DNA of 64,000 nt from Eurosta solidaginis (taxonomy: Eukaryota > Arthropoda > Insecta > Diptera > Tephritidae): NCBI RefSeq assembly GCF_040869045.1, contig NC_090322.1, forward strand, positions 181,907,477 to 181,971,476, written 5' to 3'. Each line of letters opens with the position of its first letter. Position 1 is the first letter of the stretch. Below, in pieces: positions 24,508 through 35,298 of the stretch. The position numbers were made by a program, and so were the translations under genes. The notes beneath the pieces are model-generated. The model did not search any database. It worked only from the letters and a program-made list of their open reading frames with translations, and was not told the origin of the DNA.

Positions 24508-25203
24508 GCGCCTCTACTGTTGCTGCCTTTTATACTCTCTAATTTCCTCGTTCGCATCTTCTAGGCGCTTCCATTCTCAGCCGTAACTACAGATGCACGA
24601 TTTTATAGCTTCTCTCATTGCATACTTTCGGGAGTATCTCAGATATATGCATGTGGTTGTGCGTTGCTTCTCCGCTGCGTGTACGTACATATGTGTAGAC
24701 ATAATGATTGATTCGTTTATGTAGATACAAGTGACTGTCTGCTTTATTGTTGTTGTGACTTCATTTACTTAGCATCAGACTAGGGATATGAGTATCACTT
24801 AAAAAAAATAAATAAATGTAAGGCGCGATAACCTCCGAAGAGATCTAAAGCCGAGCTTCTCTTCCAATTTGCGTCGTACTCCTCTTAATTTTTCCCTACA
24901 AATTGGCCGGACGGGACCTACATGTTTTATGCCGACTCCGAACGGCATCTGCAAGGCAGATGAGTTTTCACTGAGGGCTTTTCATGGCAGAAATACAATC
25001 GGAGCGCTTGCCAGACACTGCCGAGGGGCGACCCCGCTTAGAAAAATTTTCTTCTAATTGAAAAATCTTATTTCTAAAATTTTGATGTTGCTTTGCCCGG
25101 GAGTTGAACCCAGGGCATACGGAGTGATAGGCGGAGCACGCTACCATCACACCACGGTGGCCGCCACGGTGAGTATCACTTAGTGTCACTAATATTCGTC
25201 ACA
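24508..25203 (-). mobile_element. Truncated Gypsy-type LTR, split by a SINE
   Basis: The parts 24508-24800 and 25182-25203 match the U3 portion of the LTR at 25405-26100, including the TATA region and the ATCTCAGATATATGCATGTG segment. The outer end ATTCGTCACA is followed by ATAT as in that copy. The R/U5 half is missing. A SINE interrupts it between 24801 and 25169. Confidence 0.8.
24801..25169 (-). mobile_element. tRNA-derived SINE, full-length copy
   Basis: Read on the minus strand it has an A-box-like GTGTGATGGTAGCG, a good B box GGGTTCAACTCCCGGGC, a tRNA-unrelated body and a 3' tail of ATTTATTTATTT type. A 12-bp direct repeat TGAGTATCACTT lies at 24789-24800 and 25170-25181. That is the target duplication of a LINE-driven insertion into the LTR. 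It is the best copy for defining the family. Confidence 0.92.
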
Positions 25204-25239
25204 ATATATACTTTCAAATTATACGGCTCTTAGTGCCAG

Positions 25240-25400
25240 AGTGCCAGAAATGGCAGACGAGGTGATACATGTTTACACCGATGGTTCCAAAGTTATGGAA
25301 GGAGTAGGGTCTGTACTAGGATCTGTACTATGCTGATCCTGAAATAAACAGATCCTACAAGCTGCAAGATTACTATAGTGTTTTTCGGGGGTGTAGTAGT
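25240..25400 (+). pseudogene. Retrotransposon RNase H fragment
   Basis: The frame reads MADEVIHVYTDGSKVMEGVG. After a small internal duplication and frameshift it continues YYADPEINRSYKLQDYYSVF. The TDGS motif with the first catalytic aspartate is typical of the RNase H domain of LINE-type (or LTR) retrotransposons. It is cut off by the LTR inserted at 25405 and is not functional. Confidence 0.75.
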
Positions 25401-25404
25401 ATAT

Positions 25405-26100
25405 TGTAACAAATTTTCTGCAAATCCTCTTATTTGCCCTTTTGCTAGGTCCGTATCGCTAAACTGTTGAATAAATAACTCCAATATTGAATAATGGAAA
25501 AATGGCCTTTATTAAAATACTTCACAATAACACTCAAACTGTGCAACGAATAGCTTAATAACCAAACTGATAGCTTAAATGAGACTGACTTTCAAAATAA
25601 TACTGCTATTGCTCGCTAGATATCGTCTTAGTCGTAACTGCTTGACAACTCAAATCAAACTGAATTCCAGCGCCTCTACAATTGTCGCCTTTTATACTCT
25701 TTGATTTCAACCTTCGCATCTTCTAGGTGTTTCCAGAATCTACTAGTCCAGCAGCTCTCAAACTTCTCAGCTGTAACAACAATTGCACAATTTTATACTT
25801 CTTCTAGGCGCTTCCAGAATCTACTAGTCCAGTAGCTCTCAAACTTCTCAGCTGTAACTGCAATTGCACAATTTTATAGTTTTTCTCATTGCATACTTAT
25901 AGGAGTATCTCAGATATATGCATGTGTTTGTGCATTGACTCTCCGCTGCTCGTATACGTACATGGTACATATGTGTAGACACAATTATTGTTTCGTTTAT
26001 GTAGATACATAATGATTGAATTATTGATGTGCATTCACGTCACTGCTTAGCATCGGCTTAGAGACGATAGCATCGCTCAGTGCTGCTAACATTCGTTACA
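25405..26100 (-). mobile_element. Solo LTR, Gypsy type, ATAT duplication
   Basis: It begins TGTAAC, ends GTTACA and is flanked by ATAT on both sides (25401-25404, 26101-26104). ATAT targets are known for the 17.6/297/Tom branch of insect Gypsy elements. On the minus strand GAGTATAAAAGGCG (TATA box, 25689-25697) precedes TTTTAATAAAGG (poly-A signal, 25508-25513), giving the orientation. U3 contains an 81-bp tandem duplication (units starting 25721 and 25802) absent from the copy at 29517. No internal genes are present. Confidence 0.9.
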
Positions 26101-26620
26101 ATATCATTAATTTCAAATTTTTCTGACTTGCAGTAGTTTACCCAGTAAAATTAAAAGAAACTGGAATTCTGCTTCTATTTGTAGATTTTCCGTAGCAAGT
26201 TTAAACTTGCTGGTTTCGTTTTAAAACCAAAGGGTTTCAAGGTTTATATTTTCAGATGTTATAAACTTGTCATTTTTTTTAAACAATGATCAGACTTTAG
26301 ATTTATTGAGCTATTCGTTACACAATTTAGACCGACCAAATATAAATAATGCAGAAGCAAACTTAGAAGTTTCCAACCAAAAGTTTAGGACCAAAATATT
26401 TAACTTAACCCAATGAGGGTTAAAATTAAGACTCAAATGTTTAAATGTTTACTACGTTGCACAAGATGCAACGTATAAAGTACATCTATTTTTTTTAGTA
26501 AGATATTTACTATAATTTATGAACGCAACGGATTTATTTGCAATGGTTTTTTCTGTTTTTTTTTTTTTTTATTTAAAGTTAAAAATGTTTTAGTGTTATT
26601 TTTCAATAGACACATATACA

Positions 26621-28006
26621 TCTAATATATAAAATTCTTCTGTCACGGTTTTAGAGGCTGAACTCCTCCGAAACGGCTGAACCGATTCTCATGAAATTTT
26701 GTGAGCATATTGGGTAGGTCTGAGAATCGGCCAACGTCTACCTTTTTTTTCGCTACGTGTCTAGGGTCTTGATATCAAAACGTGGACCCGGGTACCCCTA
26801 GAATGTGTTTATACAATATGGATGTCAAATGAAAGCTGTTGGTGAGTGCTGTAGTACAGGATAATTTTCATACAACTGGGAGGTTAGGGTCTCGAGATAT
26901 AGCCCAAAACGTGTACCTGGGTACCCCTAGAATGTGTTTATACAATATGGATATCAAATGAAAACTGTTGATGAGTGCCATAGTACAGGATAATTTTCAT
27001 ACAACTGGGAGGATAGGAATGTGTTTATACAATATGGATATCAAATGAAAGCTGTTGATGAGTGCTATAGTACAGGATAATTTTCATACAACTGGGAGGC
27101 TAGGGCCTCGCAATATAGCCCAAAACGTGGACCCGAGTACCCCTAGAATGTGTTTATACAATATGGGTGTCAAATGAAAGCTGTTGATGAGTGCTATAGT
27201 ACAGGATAATTTTCATACAACTGGGAGGCTAGGGTCTCGAGATATAGTCCAAAACATGGACCCGGGTACCCCTAGAATGTGTTTATACAATATGGGTATC
27301 AAATTGCTGCTGTTGATGTGTGCTATAATACAGAGTAAGTTTTACACCGCTGAGTGACTAGGGTCTCAAAATATAGGCCAAAACATGGACCTGGATACCG
27401 CTAGAATGTGTGTGTATTATGGATATCAAATGAAAACTGTTGCTGAGAGCTCTGAAGTTCATTGTGATATTCGATTTCGTCGCATCAACCTGGCAAAACT
27501 GATAAATATGCATGCGAAGCCGAAATAAAGACATGAATTAATAATACCCACATACTTATTTGCATACATCCTATTCGATTTGCCCGAAAGTTCGTGTCTA
27601 AATTTGCCTATATTAGTATTTACGATGCTTTTTTCCGGGAAGTATACCAGAGACGGACTGGGACTGGGATTAGGACTAGGACTGGGACTGAGACTGAGAC
27701 TCGGAGTGGGACTGGGACTGAGACTGGGAATGGGACTGGAACAAAATACATACCACCCTCTGGGACTGACAATAAGAGATGAAGAAGAAGGAGAAAAACT
27801 TGAGAAAAGAGAAACGAGAGAAGGAGACTGAGAAAGAGATAGAATGAGACGAAGATGGAGATGAAGCGAAAAAGACGGAGGGAGGAGTGAATAAAGAGAT
27901 TAGGAAAAAGTGTAGAGGGGTAGGGCAGAGTTAGACGGAAAAAGCTTATTAAAATGTATGCAGATAGGCCAAATTTAGGGCAGAACAACGTCTGCCGGTC
28001 TGCTAG
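26621..28006 (+). mobile_element. Complete non-autonomous Helitron
   Basis: It starts TCTAATATATAAAATTC after an A and ends CTAG before a T, the target rule of Helitrons. The 3' end has the expected hairpin: GGCAGA and TCTGCC around an ACAACG loop, six bases before CTAG. The 5' region carries the GGCTGAACCGATTCTCATGA segment common in insect Helitrons. Inside are about six tandem units of 129 bp (26770-27420), a GGACTG hexamer microsatellite (27655-27740) and a GA-rich tract (27780-27920). No Rep/helicase is encoded. Confidence 0.88.
26770..27420 (+). repeat. 129-bp tandem repeat inside the Helitron
   Basis: The marker GGTACCCCTAGAATGTG or its variants recurs at about 26791, 26920, 27137, 27265 and 27394. 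One further unit, near 27012, has an internal deletion. The spacing of intact neighbours is about 129 bp. Confidence 0.85.
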
Positions 28007-28488
28007 TATGTACATATAACACCTCCGTTTTGCTAGTCCAATTTTTTTTTTTAATACTTGTATAAATATGTATTTTGAAGTGAAACCGATTTTTGACTCT
28101 TTTTTATCTGGAATAGATTTAGTAAAAGTGAGTTTTCAATTCACCCTTATTGAATTCACCCCCTGGTCGACCTTTTCTTGCTAACTTTTTTTTATGAATT
28201 CCTTATACAGACAAATACACTTTTTTTATAATTTCGTCACTTATGCTCACACATACATTTACAAAAAACTATACATAGTGAAATTGTACATAAGAATGTA
28301 TGCATGCGAAATTTATACCCGATCAATCAACTGGAAACCCCACGAACGAGGTCATAGTTGAAACATGTATGTACATATCCGCATGTATGTATGTATAAAT
28401 ATTTACTTGAAAATTTGAATATATTTACATATGCAGATAAATTTTATTCCTATTTAAAAACTCACATAAATCTAATACATGTTTTTAG

Positions 28489-28515
28489 GAACACGCCCCC
28501 GAGACACCAGCATAA
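28489..28515 (+). other. Possible alternative terminal exon (weak)
   Basis: After TTTTTAG the sequence reads GAA CAC GCC CCC GAG ACA CCA GCA TAA, that is EHAPETPA-stop. It sits in a short GC-rich island in AT-rich surroundings. Its phase 0 would fit the donor of the wupA exon ending at 19283. An AATAAA follows at 29084. It could equally be chance or repeat sequence. Confidence 0.2.
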
Positions 28516-29486
28516 ATGGGCGTCAACGTGTCATAGTTCGAGGTTTGATGGCAGTTCCTGCCACAGATAACCAAATATCAACAACAAAAACTATTAATAT
28601 TTATATTTACTTAAACTTAAAAAAAAATTGATTTATTAAGTTAAAGGAATGAAAACAAAAAAAAATATATACATAAATCTTATTTTTTAAATATATTACA
28701 TAAATCTTACTAACAACTTTATTACCGAACAAGAATGGTACTGGCAACAGCAGTACATACATCAAAGTACATAAATATAAATATATTTTGGCGAATTTTG
28801 GGGGAAAGCTTAGAAATAATCTATTAATTTTTGGTGTAAATATAAAACGGAGCTGAAGCGAGTTTACACTGGAGAAAATATTTAAGTGAAAAGCACACAA
28901 AACAACTAGCTAATTATTAACTCAAACCAATCTGTTATTTTTTAATTAAAAATTATCATTAGTTTGATGGAAAAGTATCAACATAAAATTTTTATTAAAT
29001 TGTGTTAATTGTAAATTTTTTCTAAATACTTAATTTAGCTTAAGAGCTGAAAATACGAAAGATTTTAATAATATGCAATTAGAAATAAAAAATGTTGGCA
29101 ATCAGAGTAGTGCCTAAAAATTTTTGCATTTTTTGTTTTATTGGAATACCTTTCTTTTAGCGTCTGCGTTATAGGGAATTTTCAGCTCCAATGAAATTTT
29201 ATTCAAATCAAATGAAAAAAAAACTTTTTTAAAGCAAAATTAAACCTTTTTCATCTCAAATGAAACGTTGCATAGTATTTTAAAGCTCTTTGCAGTCTTG
29301 ACTTACATTTTGAGTTTGCAGTTTAGGCTCGAATAACTGTTATATGAGTAAACTTGGCTTAAGATTATCTTGTATCTTAGATCTTTTTTCCATGTTCAAA
29401 TTCGCGCTCAAGACTAGAACAATAATTTCCATGATAATTATTGTTCGTTTTTTTTTTTTTAATTTTTCAATAATTGAAAAATTGTT

Positions 29487-31160
29487 TTTATACCTTTCAT
29501 GAACATGAAATGGTATTGTAACGAATTTGGTGCAATTCTCCTTATTTGCAATCTTCTACCAACGTTCGTATCGCTAAATTGTTGAATAAATAACTCCAAT
29601 ATTGAATAATGGAAAAATGGCCTTTATTAAAGTAGTTCACAATAACACTTATACTTTGCAACTAGCTGGCTTAATAACCAAACTGATAGCTTAAATGAAA
29701 CTGACTTTCAAAATAATACTGCTATTGCTCGCTAGATATCGTCTTAATCGAAACTGCGTGACAGCTCAAATCAAACTGAATTCCAGCGCCTCTACATCTG
29801 TCGCCTTTTATACTCTTTGATTTTAACATTCGCATCTTCTAGGCGCTTCCAGAATCTACTAGTCCATTAGCTCTCAAACATCTCAGCTGTAACTACAATT
29901 GCTTAATTTTATAGTTTTGCTCATTACATACTTATAGGAGTATCTCAGATATATGCATGTGTTTGTGCATTGACTCTCCGCTGCTCGTATACGTAGATGG
30001 TACATATGTGTAGACGCAATTATTTATTCGTTTATGTAGATACATAATGATTGAATTATTGATGTGAATGTTTGTAGTTTACAGTCGCTCGCGCACACAT
30101 AGGCGTATAAGTAAATGCATCTGTGTGTGACATCTCTCGGCTGCCTTATATATGTGTATACATGATTTGATTATTGACGTAAATATCGCTTAGCATGGCC
30201 TTAGCATCGCCTTAGTGATGGTATAGCTTGGTGATGCTAATATCCTGACAGTATATTAACTTTGGTCCGATGTTTGTAACATTTAGAAATATAGAAGATA
30301 GACTCACCATTAAGTATACCAAATTGATCAGGGCGACGAACTGAGTTGATATAGCTATGTCCGCCTGTCTGTCCGTCCGTCTGTCCGTCCGTCTGTCCGT
30401 TCGTCTGTCTGTTTGAACGCAAACTAGTCCCTCAAATTTTGAGATATCTCAATAAAATTTGGCACAAGGATGTATTTTTGTATTATATTAGACATTTGTC
30501 GGATCCGGTAGGATCGGACCACTATGACATATATCTCCCATACAACCGATCGTTCAGATAAGACGATTTTGTTCATTCCTGCCGCAATTTAGAAAGTATA
30601 AACGTGAAACTCGGTGATATATATTCTAATATATCATAGAAGATATCCTGAAAAAATCACTTTGATCGGAGCTATATATAGTTATATCCCATACAACCGA
30701 TCGTTCAGATAGAAAGATTTTTGGACACTTCTCCCGTAATTTAGAAAGTATACACGTGAAACTCGGTGATATATATTTTAATATATCATCGAAGATTTTC
30801 TGAAAAAATCACTTTGATCGGAGCTATATATAGTATATATCCCATACAACCGATCGTTCAGATAGAAAGATTTTTGGCAATTTCTCCATTAATTTCCAAT
30901 ATAAAAACGTTAAACTTGGTGATATTTATTCTAATATATCATAGAAGATTTCATGAAAAAATCATTTCGATCGGAGCTATATATAATATATATCCCATAC
31001 AACCGATCGTTCAGATAGAAAGATTTTTGGCCATTTCTCCCTTAGTTTCCAATGTAAAAACGTGAAACTTGGTGATATATATTCAAATATAGCATAGACG
31101 ATTTCCTGTAAAAATCATTTCGATCGGAGCTATATATAATATATATTGCATACAAGGAGG
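29487..31160 (+). repeat. Dispersed repeat with 153-bp internal units, copy 1
   Basis: It begins with ACCTTTCATGAACATGAAAT and continues through a TCTG/TCCG microsatellite (30360-30410). It then carries about four tandem units of 151-153 bp marked by ACCGATCGTTCAGATA at 30548, 30699, 30852 and 31005. A second copy lies at 47586. This copy is interrupted by the solo LTR at 29517. The class is unknown to me. Confidence 0.8.
29517..30250 (-). mobile_element. Solo LTR, second copy, GTAT duplication
   Basis: This belongs to the same LTR family as 25405-26100, with TGTAAC at one end and a diverged CTGACA at the other. It is flanked by GTAT (29513-29516 and 30251-30254). The related repeat at 47586 has the uninterrupted site AAATGGTATACTAAC, which confirms the insertion boundaries. 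Only one copy of the U3 81-bp unit is present. Confidence 0.88.
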
Positions 31161-31630
31161 TTTTTTGCCATTCGAACTTTGTTAAGCCTTCATCATCAGC
31201 ATTATTTGGAGAAATTAAAAAAAAAATAATATCTATAAAGGTTATTGTTTTGGCCTTGAGCTTGGATTCGAACCTCAAATCCTTTATTAATAGGCCGAAA
31301 AAACAAAAACAATTCGATTTCTTTTTGTAGATCCCTCAAGATCCTATAGGAATTTTTATTGCTCATTTGGATACTACTCTTTAAACGCAGGTACATTTCT
31401 AATAAAAAATCAAAAATCCTGTATGAAAATTTAATGTGAAAAAGAAAATACTACCATTAAAATTTAAAAAAAAAATTTTACAGGCCAACCGTTTTTCACT
31501 ATACCAAAAGGAAGAAATAATTTATTTTTTATTAAATTCACTAATTTTGGGTATAAAACCAGAGTTCAAAACCTATAGATCTTATGAGCCAAAAAAATTA
31601 TTTAATTTGATAAGAATTAATAGCCTTTAT

Positions 31631-31910
31631 ATTAAATAATATATTTTTAAATTTTTGAGCTGAAGGCCAATTTAAATAAAAACACAACTTTTTGTATTAT
31701 AGTTGTATAATTTATTCTTGTCGATATTTCGGCTTTACTCTAAAGCCATCTTCGGGATCATGTCGATCGAACATATTTATATGATCCCGAAGATGGTTTA
31801 GAATAAAGCCGAAATATCGACAAGAATAAATTATACAACTATAATACAAAAAGTTGTGTTTTTATTTAAATTGGCCTTCAGCTCAAAAATTTAAAAATAT
31901 ATTATTTAAT
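31631..31910. repeat. 130-bp near-perfect palindrome
   Basis: The arms at 31631-31761 and 31781-31910 differ by only a few bases around a 19-nt loop. Each arm contains CCGAAGATGG, a short hairpin and GCCGAAATATCG. This resembles the CUGANGA-stem-GAAA layout of hammerhead motifs found at the ends of Penelope-like elements. It may be two head-to-head termini of such an element. Confidence 0.9.
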
Positions 31911-32131
31911 TTGTTTAATTTGCAAAAAGTTTATTTTAATTCTGAAGTTTCATTTGATATGAAAACCGTTTTATTTGAATGGAAAAAAAGTTTTATTTGA
32001 TTTAAAAATAGTTTCATTTGATTTAAGAAAAAGTTCAGTTTCATTTGAAAAACGTTTCGTTTGAGCTGAAAAAAGTTTTATATGGCCTGAAAATGCTGTA
32101 CACAAAGCCATGTGCAGAAAGCACTACCCTG

Positions 32132-33510
32132 TATGTCGTACTTGGTATAATTTACGTATTTCTCTTAGAGCCGTATTCACCATCTCTAGTTAGAATTTAA
32201 TTGTGGATCATCAATCCTTCATATAGCTTCTTTTGACATTTTCATTTTCACCACCACACTTTTGACTAGCATTTTATCGACGATCGATGCATCAGTTAGA
32301 ATCATGTTACTTGCTTATCGCGTTTTCTTTTATGAAAATAATGCCACCCTGCTGGCTCTTTTTTGCTCCATCGAAAGTTTGTGTGTTCGTTTCACTAAAT
32401 ATTTCCCTTTGAATGAGAAAAGGGCACCTACAAAATTTAGACATTTTGTAGAGCACTTGGTGACCTAGTTTAAAAGATAGAATTCCGGAGTAACACATGA
32501 GATAAAATTCCTTTCCAGAAAAGAAAACGTCATTACGTATTTGGCGCTTAACCGTTTTAGCGGTTCTGGCCGTCCAACAAGAATCAGTGCTGCCACTTCC
32601 AAAACCAATTTGGTGATAGATTTAAAAAAAATATTCTGTGATAGATCTCTAAAACACGAGTTAGATTTTTAAAAGAAGATATTTTTCCGGTGAATGATAT
32701 GATATTTATTTTACCCGTAAAATGTCGACTGACATTTCATATACTGATATCAACATGTTGGCAAATAAAAAATTGTAGCAGGTATATGAAGTAGAAAGGG
32801 AAGTTTGCTTAAAATATGGTAGATCTTTCACAATCGTGGTAAAGTGGCAACAATGGTAGCATGTAGAAAATTAGTGTTTTGATAGCTTATAAAAAGTGAC
32901 TTACTGAATAGAGTGAATTTAGAATCACAGCCCGATTTTATTTCGACCGAAAACCACCAGTTTGAAATCTATCATAATACTCTTTATTTGTGAAAATTTG
33001 TTTACGAAGGGTTTTTTAGAACATTTTCAATGAAAAGTATGACAAAATTAAATAAAAAAATTTTGAAAATAAATTCGATGTTTGGAGGATCTAAATGAAT
33101 TGGAAGAGATAAAACAAGGTCAACGGTCACAACGTTAATTGACTTTTTGACCACTTCAAATAACCATAAGGTCAATTGAAGATTTGACCATATGAAACCG
33201 TCAGAGCGTTAAATTTCGAATGGACACAGTGTCACCCATATTCATATTATAACCATTCTGATTTTCCATTAATGGTTACCGAAGAAATATTAAGGGGAAC
33301 TGCTCCTTCTACAATCCGGTTTTATTTCAGTTAAAAATCGCATTAAGGACTGGTCCGGCAAGTACTTATTTGAAATAGGAAGAATGAATTCAACTCAAAG
33401 TTTAGGGAAAATTTGGAATAAAAAATGGAACACAAAGTCAAAAGACCTTATATGAAGCGGTCATAAGGCCAATTGACTTTACAGTCGTTTGAAGTGGGCA
33501 TAATGTCTCT
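32132..33510. other. Intergenic, low-complexity and unassigned repeat remnants
   Basis: A GAGCCGTATTCACCATCTC terminus of the 21137 MITE family is at 32166. Two loosely similar segments (near 32934 and 33317, both with TTTTATTTC) suggest a decayed duplication. No gene is recognised. Confidence 0.4.
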
Positions 33511-33514
33511 TGGC

Positions 33515-33572
33515 CTAAAATCTCTTCGGAGGTTATCGCGCCTTCCATTTATTTTATTTATTAATTTTTGAA
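33515..33572 (+). mobile_element. SINE 3' tail fragment
   Basis: The sequence TCTCTTCGGAGGTTATCGCG followed by an ATTTATTTTATTTATT tail is the 3' end of the SINE family seen at 24801. The copy is 5'-truncated. Confidence 0.8.
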
Positions 33573-34029
33573 AACTTCGAATTTTCAAATTTTTTCGAAA
33601 ATGTTTTCGAAATTCGTTAATAGATATAGTTTTTGCCATGGTTCAAATATATGGTTGGCTCATCTCTACAGCAAAAACACACCTTTGTTCAGATGTTCAA
33701 AATCTGCGTGTTGGTGTTAGGCGAATTTAATGGAGAGAAAATATAAAACTTTGCAATTCTTGTTTGTTATGGGAAAATAATGCGCTAAATTAGATGCATT
33801 TACTAAAAAAATAACTCAAAGTGGATTTTATTTTATAAAAAGTTGACCACCACGACACTAAATAATTGTCAATGTGTTGGTTATATTTTGCGGTCGCCAT
33901 CTCCTTTTGACAATCCCTATGCCAGTGAAATGAAAAAATCAGATCAGCTGATGAGCTGAGCCAACCATATAATTGAGCCATGGATTTCGTTATACAATTC
34001 ATTTAAATTTTGTTTTTTTTTTTTTTTTT

Positions 34030-35160
34030 AATTAAAGAAAATGAAAAACAGAAGAAAATAACTAATAGAATGCGCAAAGCAACTTTTCTGCCATTTTTTA
34101 CAAGGTGGTGTAGACATGGGTGGCTGCCACCGATCGCAATACCTGGGTCTAAGGAAGAATGCCCATTGTGATACTATAAGATCGATTTATTTCCCATTAA
34201 TAAACCAACCGGAAAGCGCAATGACGCACATAAGTTCCTCTACCTTAACTTCCGAAAAATGACTTAACATGCCTAAGATGATTAAAACTTCGAAATCTTG
34301 ACGTGCTAAACTTCAGGCAATCATAGAGTCTCTTTACTGCTTCAGCAGCAGCTCCGCAACGAAACGTTTAGACTTTTTAACGACCAACCTATAAGGCAGT
34401 GTCTCGCTTAAATGGCAAACACGGTAGATGTTTTCCGGTTGTAATTGGTATATATTTCGAAGAACTCTTCCGATTGCATTCGGTTATGTTTGCCTAGCTC
34501 CCCGATAAACTATGCTCATTTATTGTCCTTAACATTTCTCCTATCAGCAAATGTATATTACATACGTCATACTAGTGCGTTCTAAATATGAAAGTATTAG
34601 CTTGGTCTTCGTAATCCTTTGACCAATGGAGATGTACTTTTTTGGACTGGGACATCCCTTGCAGAGATCAGCGACAGTTCGGTAACAGTTTTTAATCAAG
34701 TGAAGAGCTGTCCGTTCTAAGTTCAAGAGACCAAGTATGATGTTCAAAGCCTCGTTCACATTGCAGGGGACCCCTCAAACAAATTTGTGAAAATGTTTTT
34801 GCATCGCCATACAGACTTGAGACCAGGGTTGCAGTTTCGAAACAATTGTATCCATTTGGGCACATTTTATATGAGTGGAATTTGAGTTCAGGAAGAAATA
34901 TAAACAGGGAAAATATTGTGTAGTGGAAATAGAATAAATGAGAAAGTTTAGAGTGCATCAGCATACTGCACGCGTGGGACAAGAGTGCTGTTACTTTAGA
35001 TGATGGGTCGGAACACAAACAAGCAACATATTTCGTTAATGTCTGTGTCACCATACAAACGATCAAAAAATAAATAAAGGCTAATATAAGAGACACAACA
35101 AAATGATTACGATCATCGTTCGCTTTTGCGTATTGATTAATATTTGCGGAAGTACTTCAT
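34030..35160. other. Intergenic, unrecognised sequence
   Basis: This region is somewhat richer in G+C than its surroundings and has several short open frames, none with recognisable domains. It may be old retrotransposon sequence but I could not place it. Confidence 0.4.
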
Positions 35161-35164
35161 ACAA

Positions 35165-35298
35165 AACACTGCCGAGGAGCGACCTCGCTTACAAAAACTT
35201 TCTTTTAATTGAAAAAACTTGTTTCTAAAATGTTTAACTCAGGATCCTCGGTGTGGTAGACGGCGCACGCTACCAACACACCATGGTGGCCGCCAATT
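35165..35298 (-). mobile_element. tRNA-derived SINE fragment lacking its B box
   Basis: On the minus strand GGCGGCCACCATGGTGTGTT and TGGTAGCGTGC match the SINE 5' end. The B-box region is deleted: the sequence jumps from GGATCCTGAGTT to AACATTTTAG. The copy stops after the CTCGGCAGTGTT segment and cannot be transcribed by pol III. Confidence 0.8.

Larger units (their letters stand above)
29103..32131. mobile_element. Probable 3-kb inverted-repeat element hosting later insertions
   Basis: The left end CAGAGTAGTGCCT and the right end (reverse complement CAGGGTAGTGCTT) are similar. The subterminal zones at 29180-29270 and 31940-32090 both carry TTTCATTTGA-type motifs in inverted orientation. 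No target duplication is visible. The interior is filled by the dispersed repeat, LTR and palindrome listed separately. Confidence 0.45.

Noticed and set aside
27580..28015. Gly-Leu or Thr-Gly rich frames on + and a 131-codon frame on -
   Set aside because: They are translations of the GGACTG microsatellite and purine tract inside the Helitron.
31262..31290. Perfect B-box GGTTCGAATCC on the minus strand
   Set aside because: No A box at a suitable distance and no tRNA fold; chance or remnant.
34544..35096. Minus-strand frames of 71 and 134 codons between the genes
   Set aside because: No motif, no splice context and no composition shift convincing enough to call a gene.
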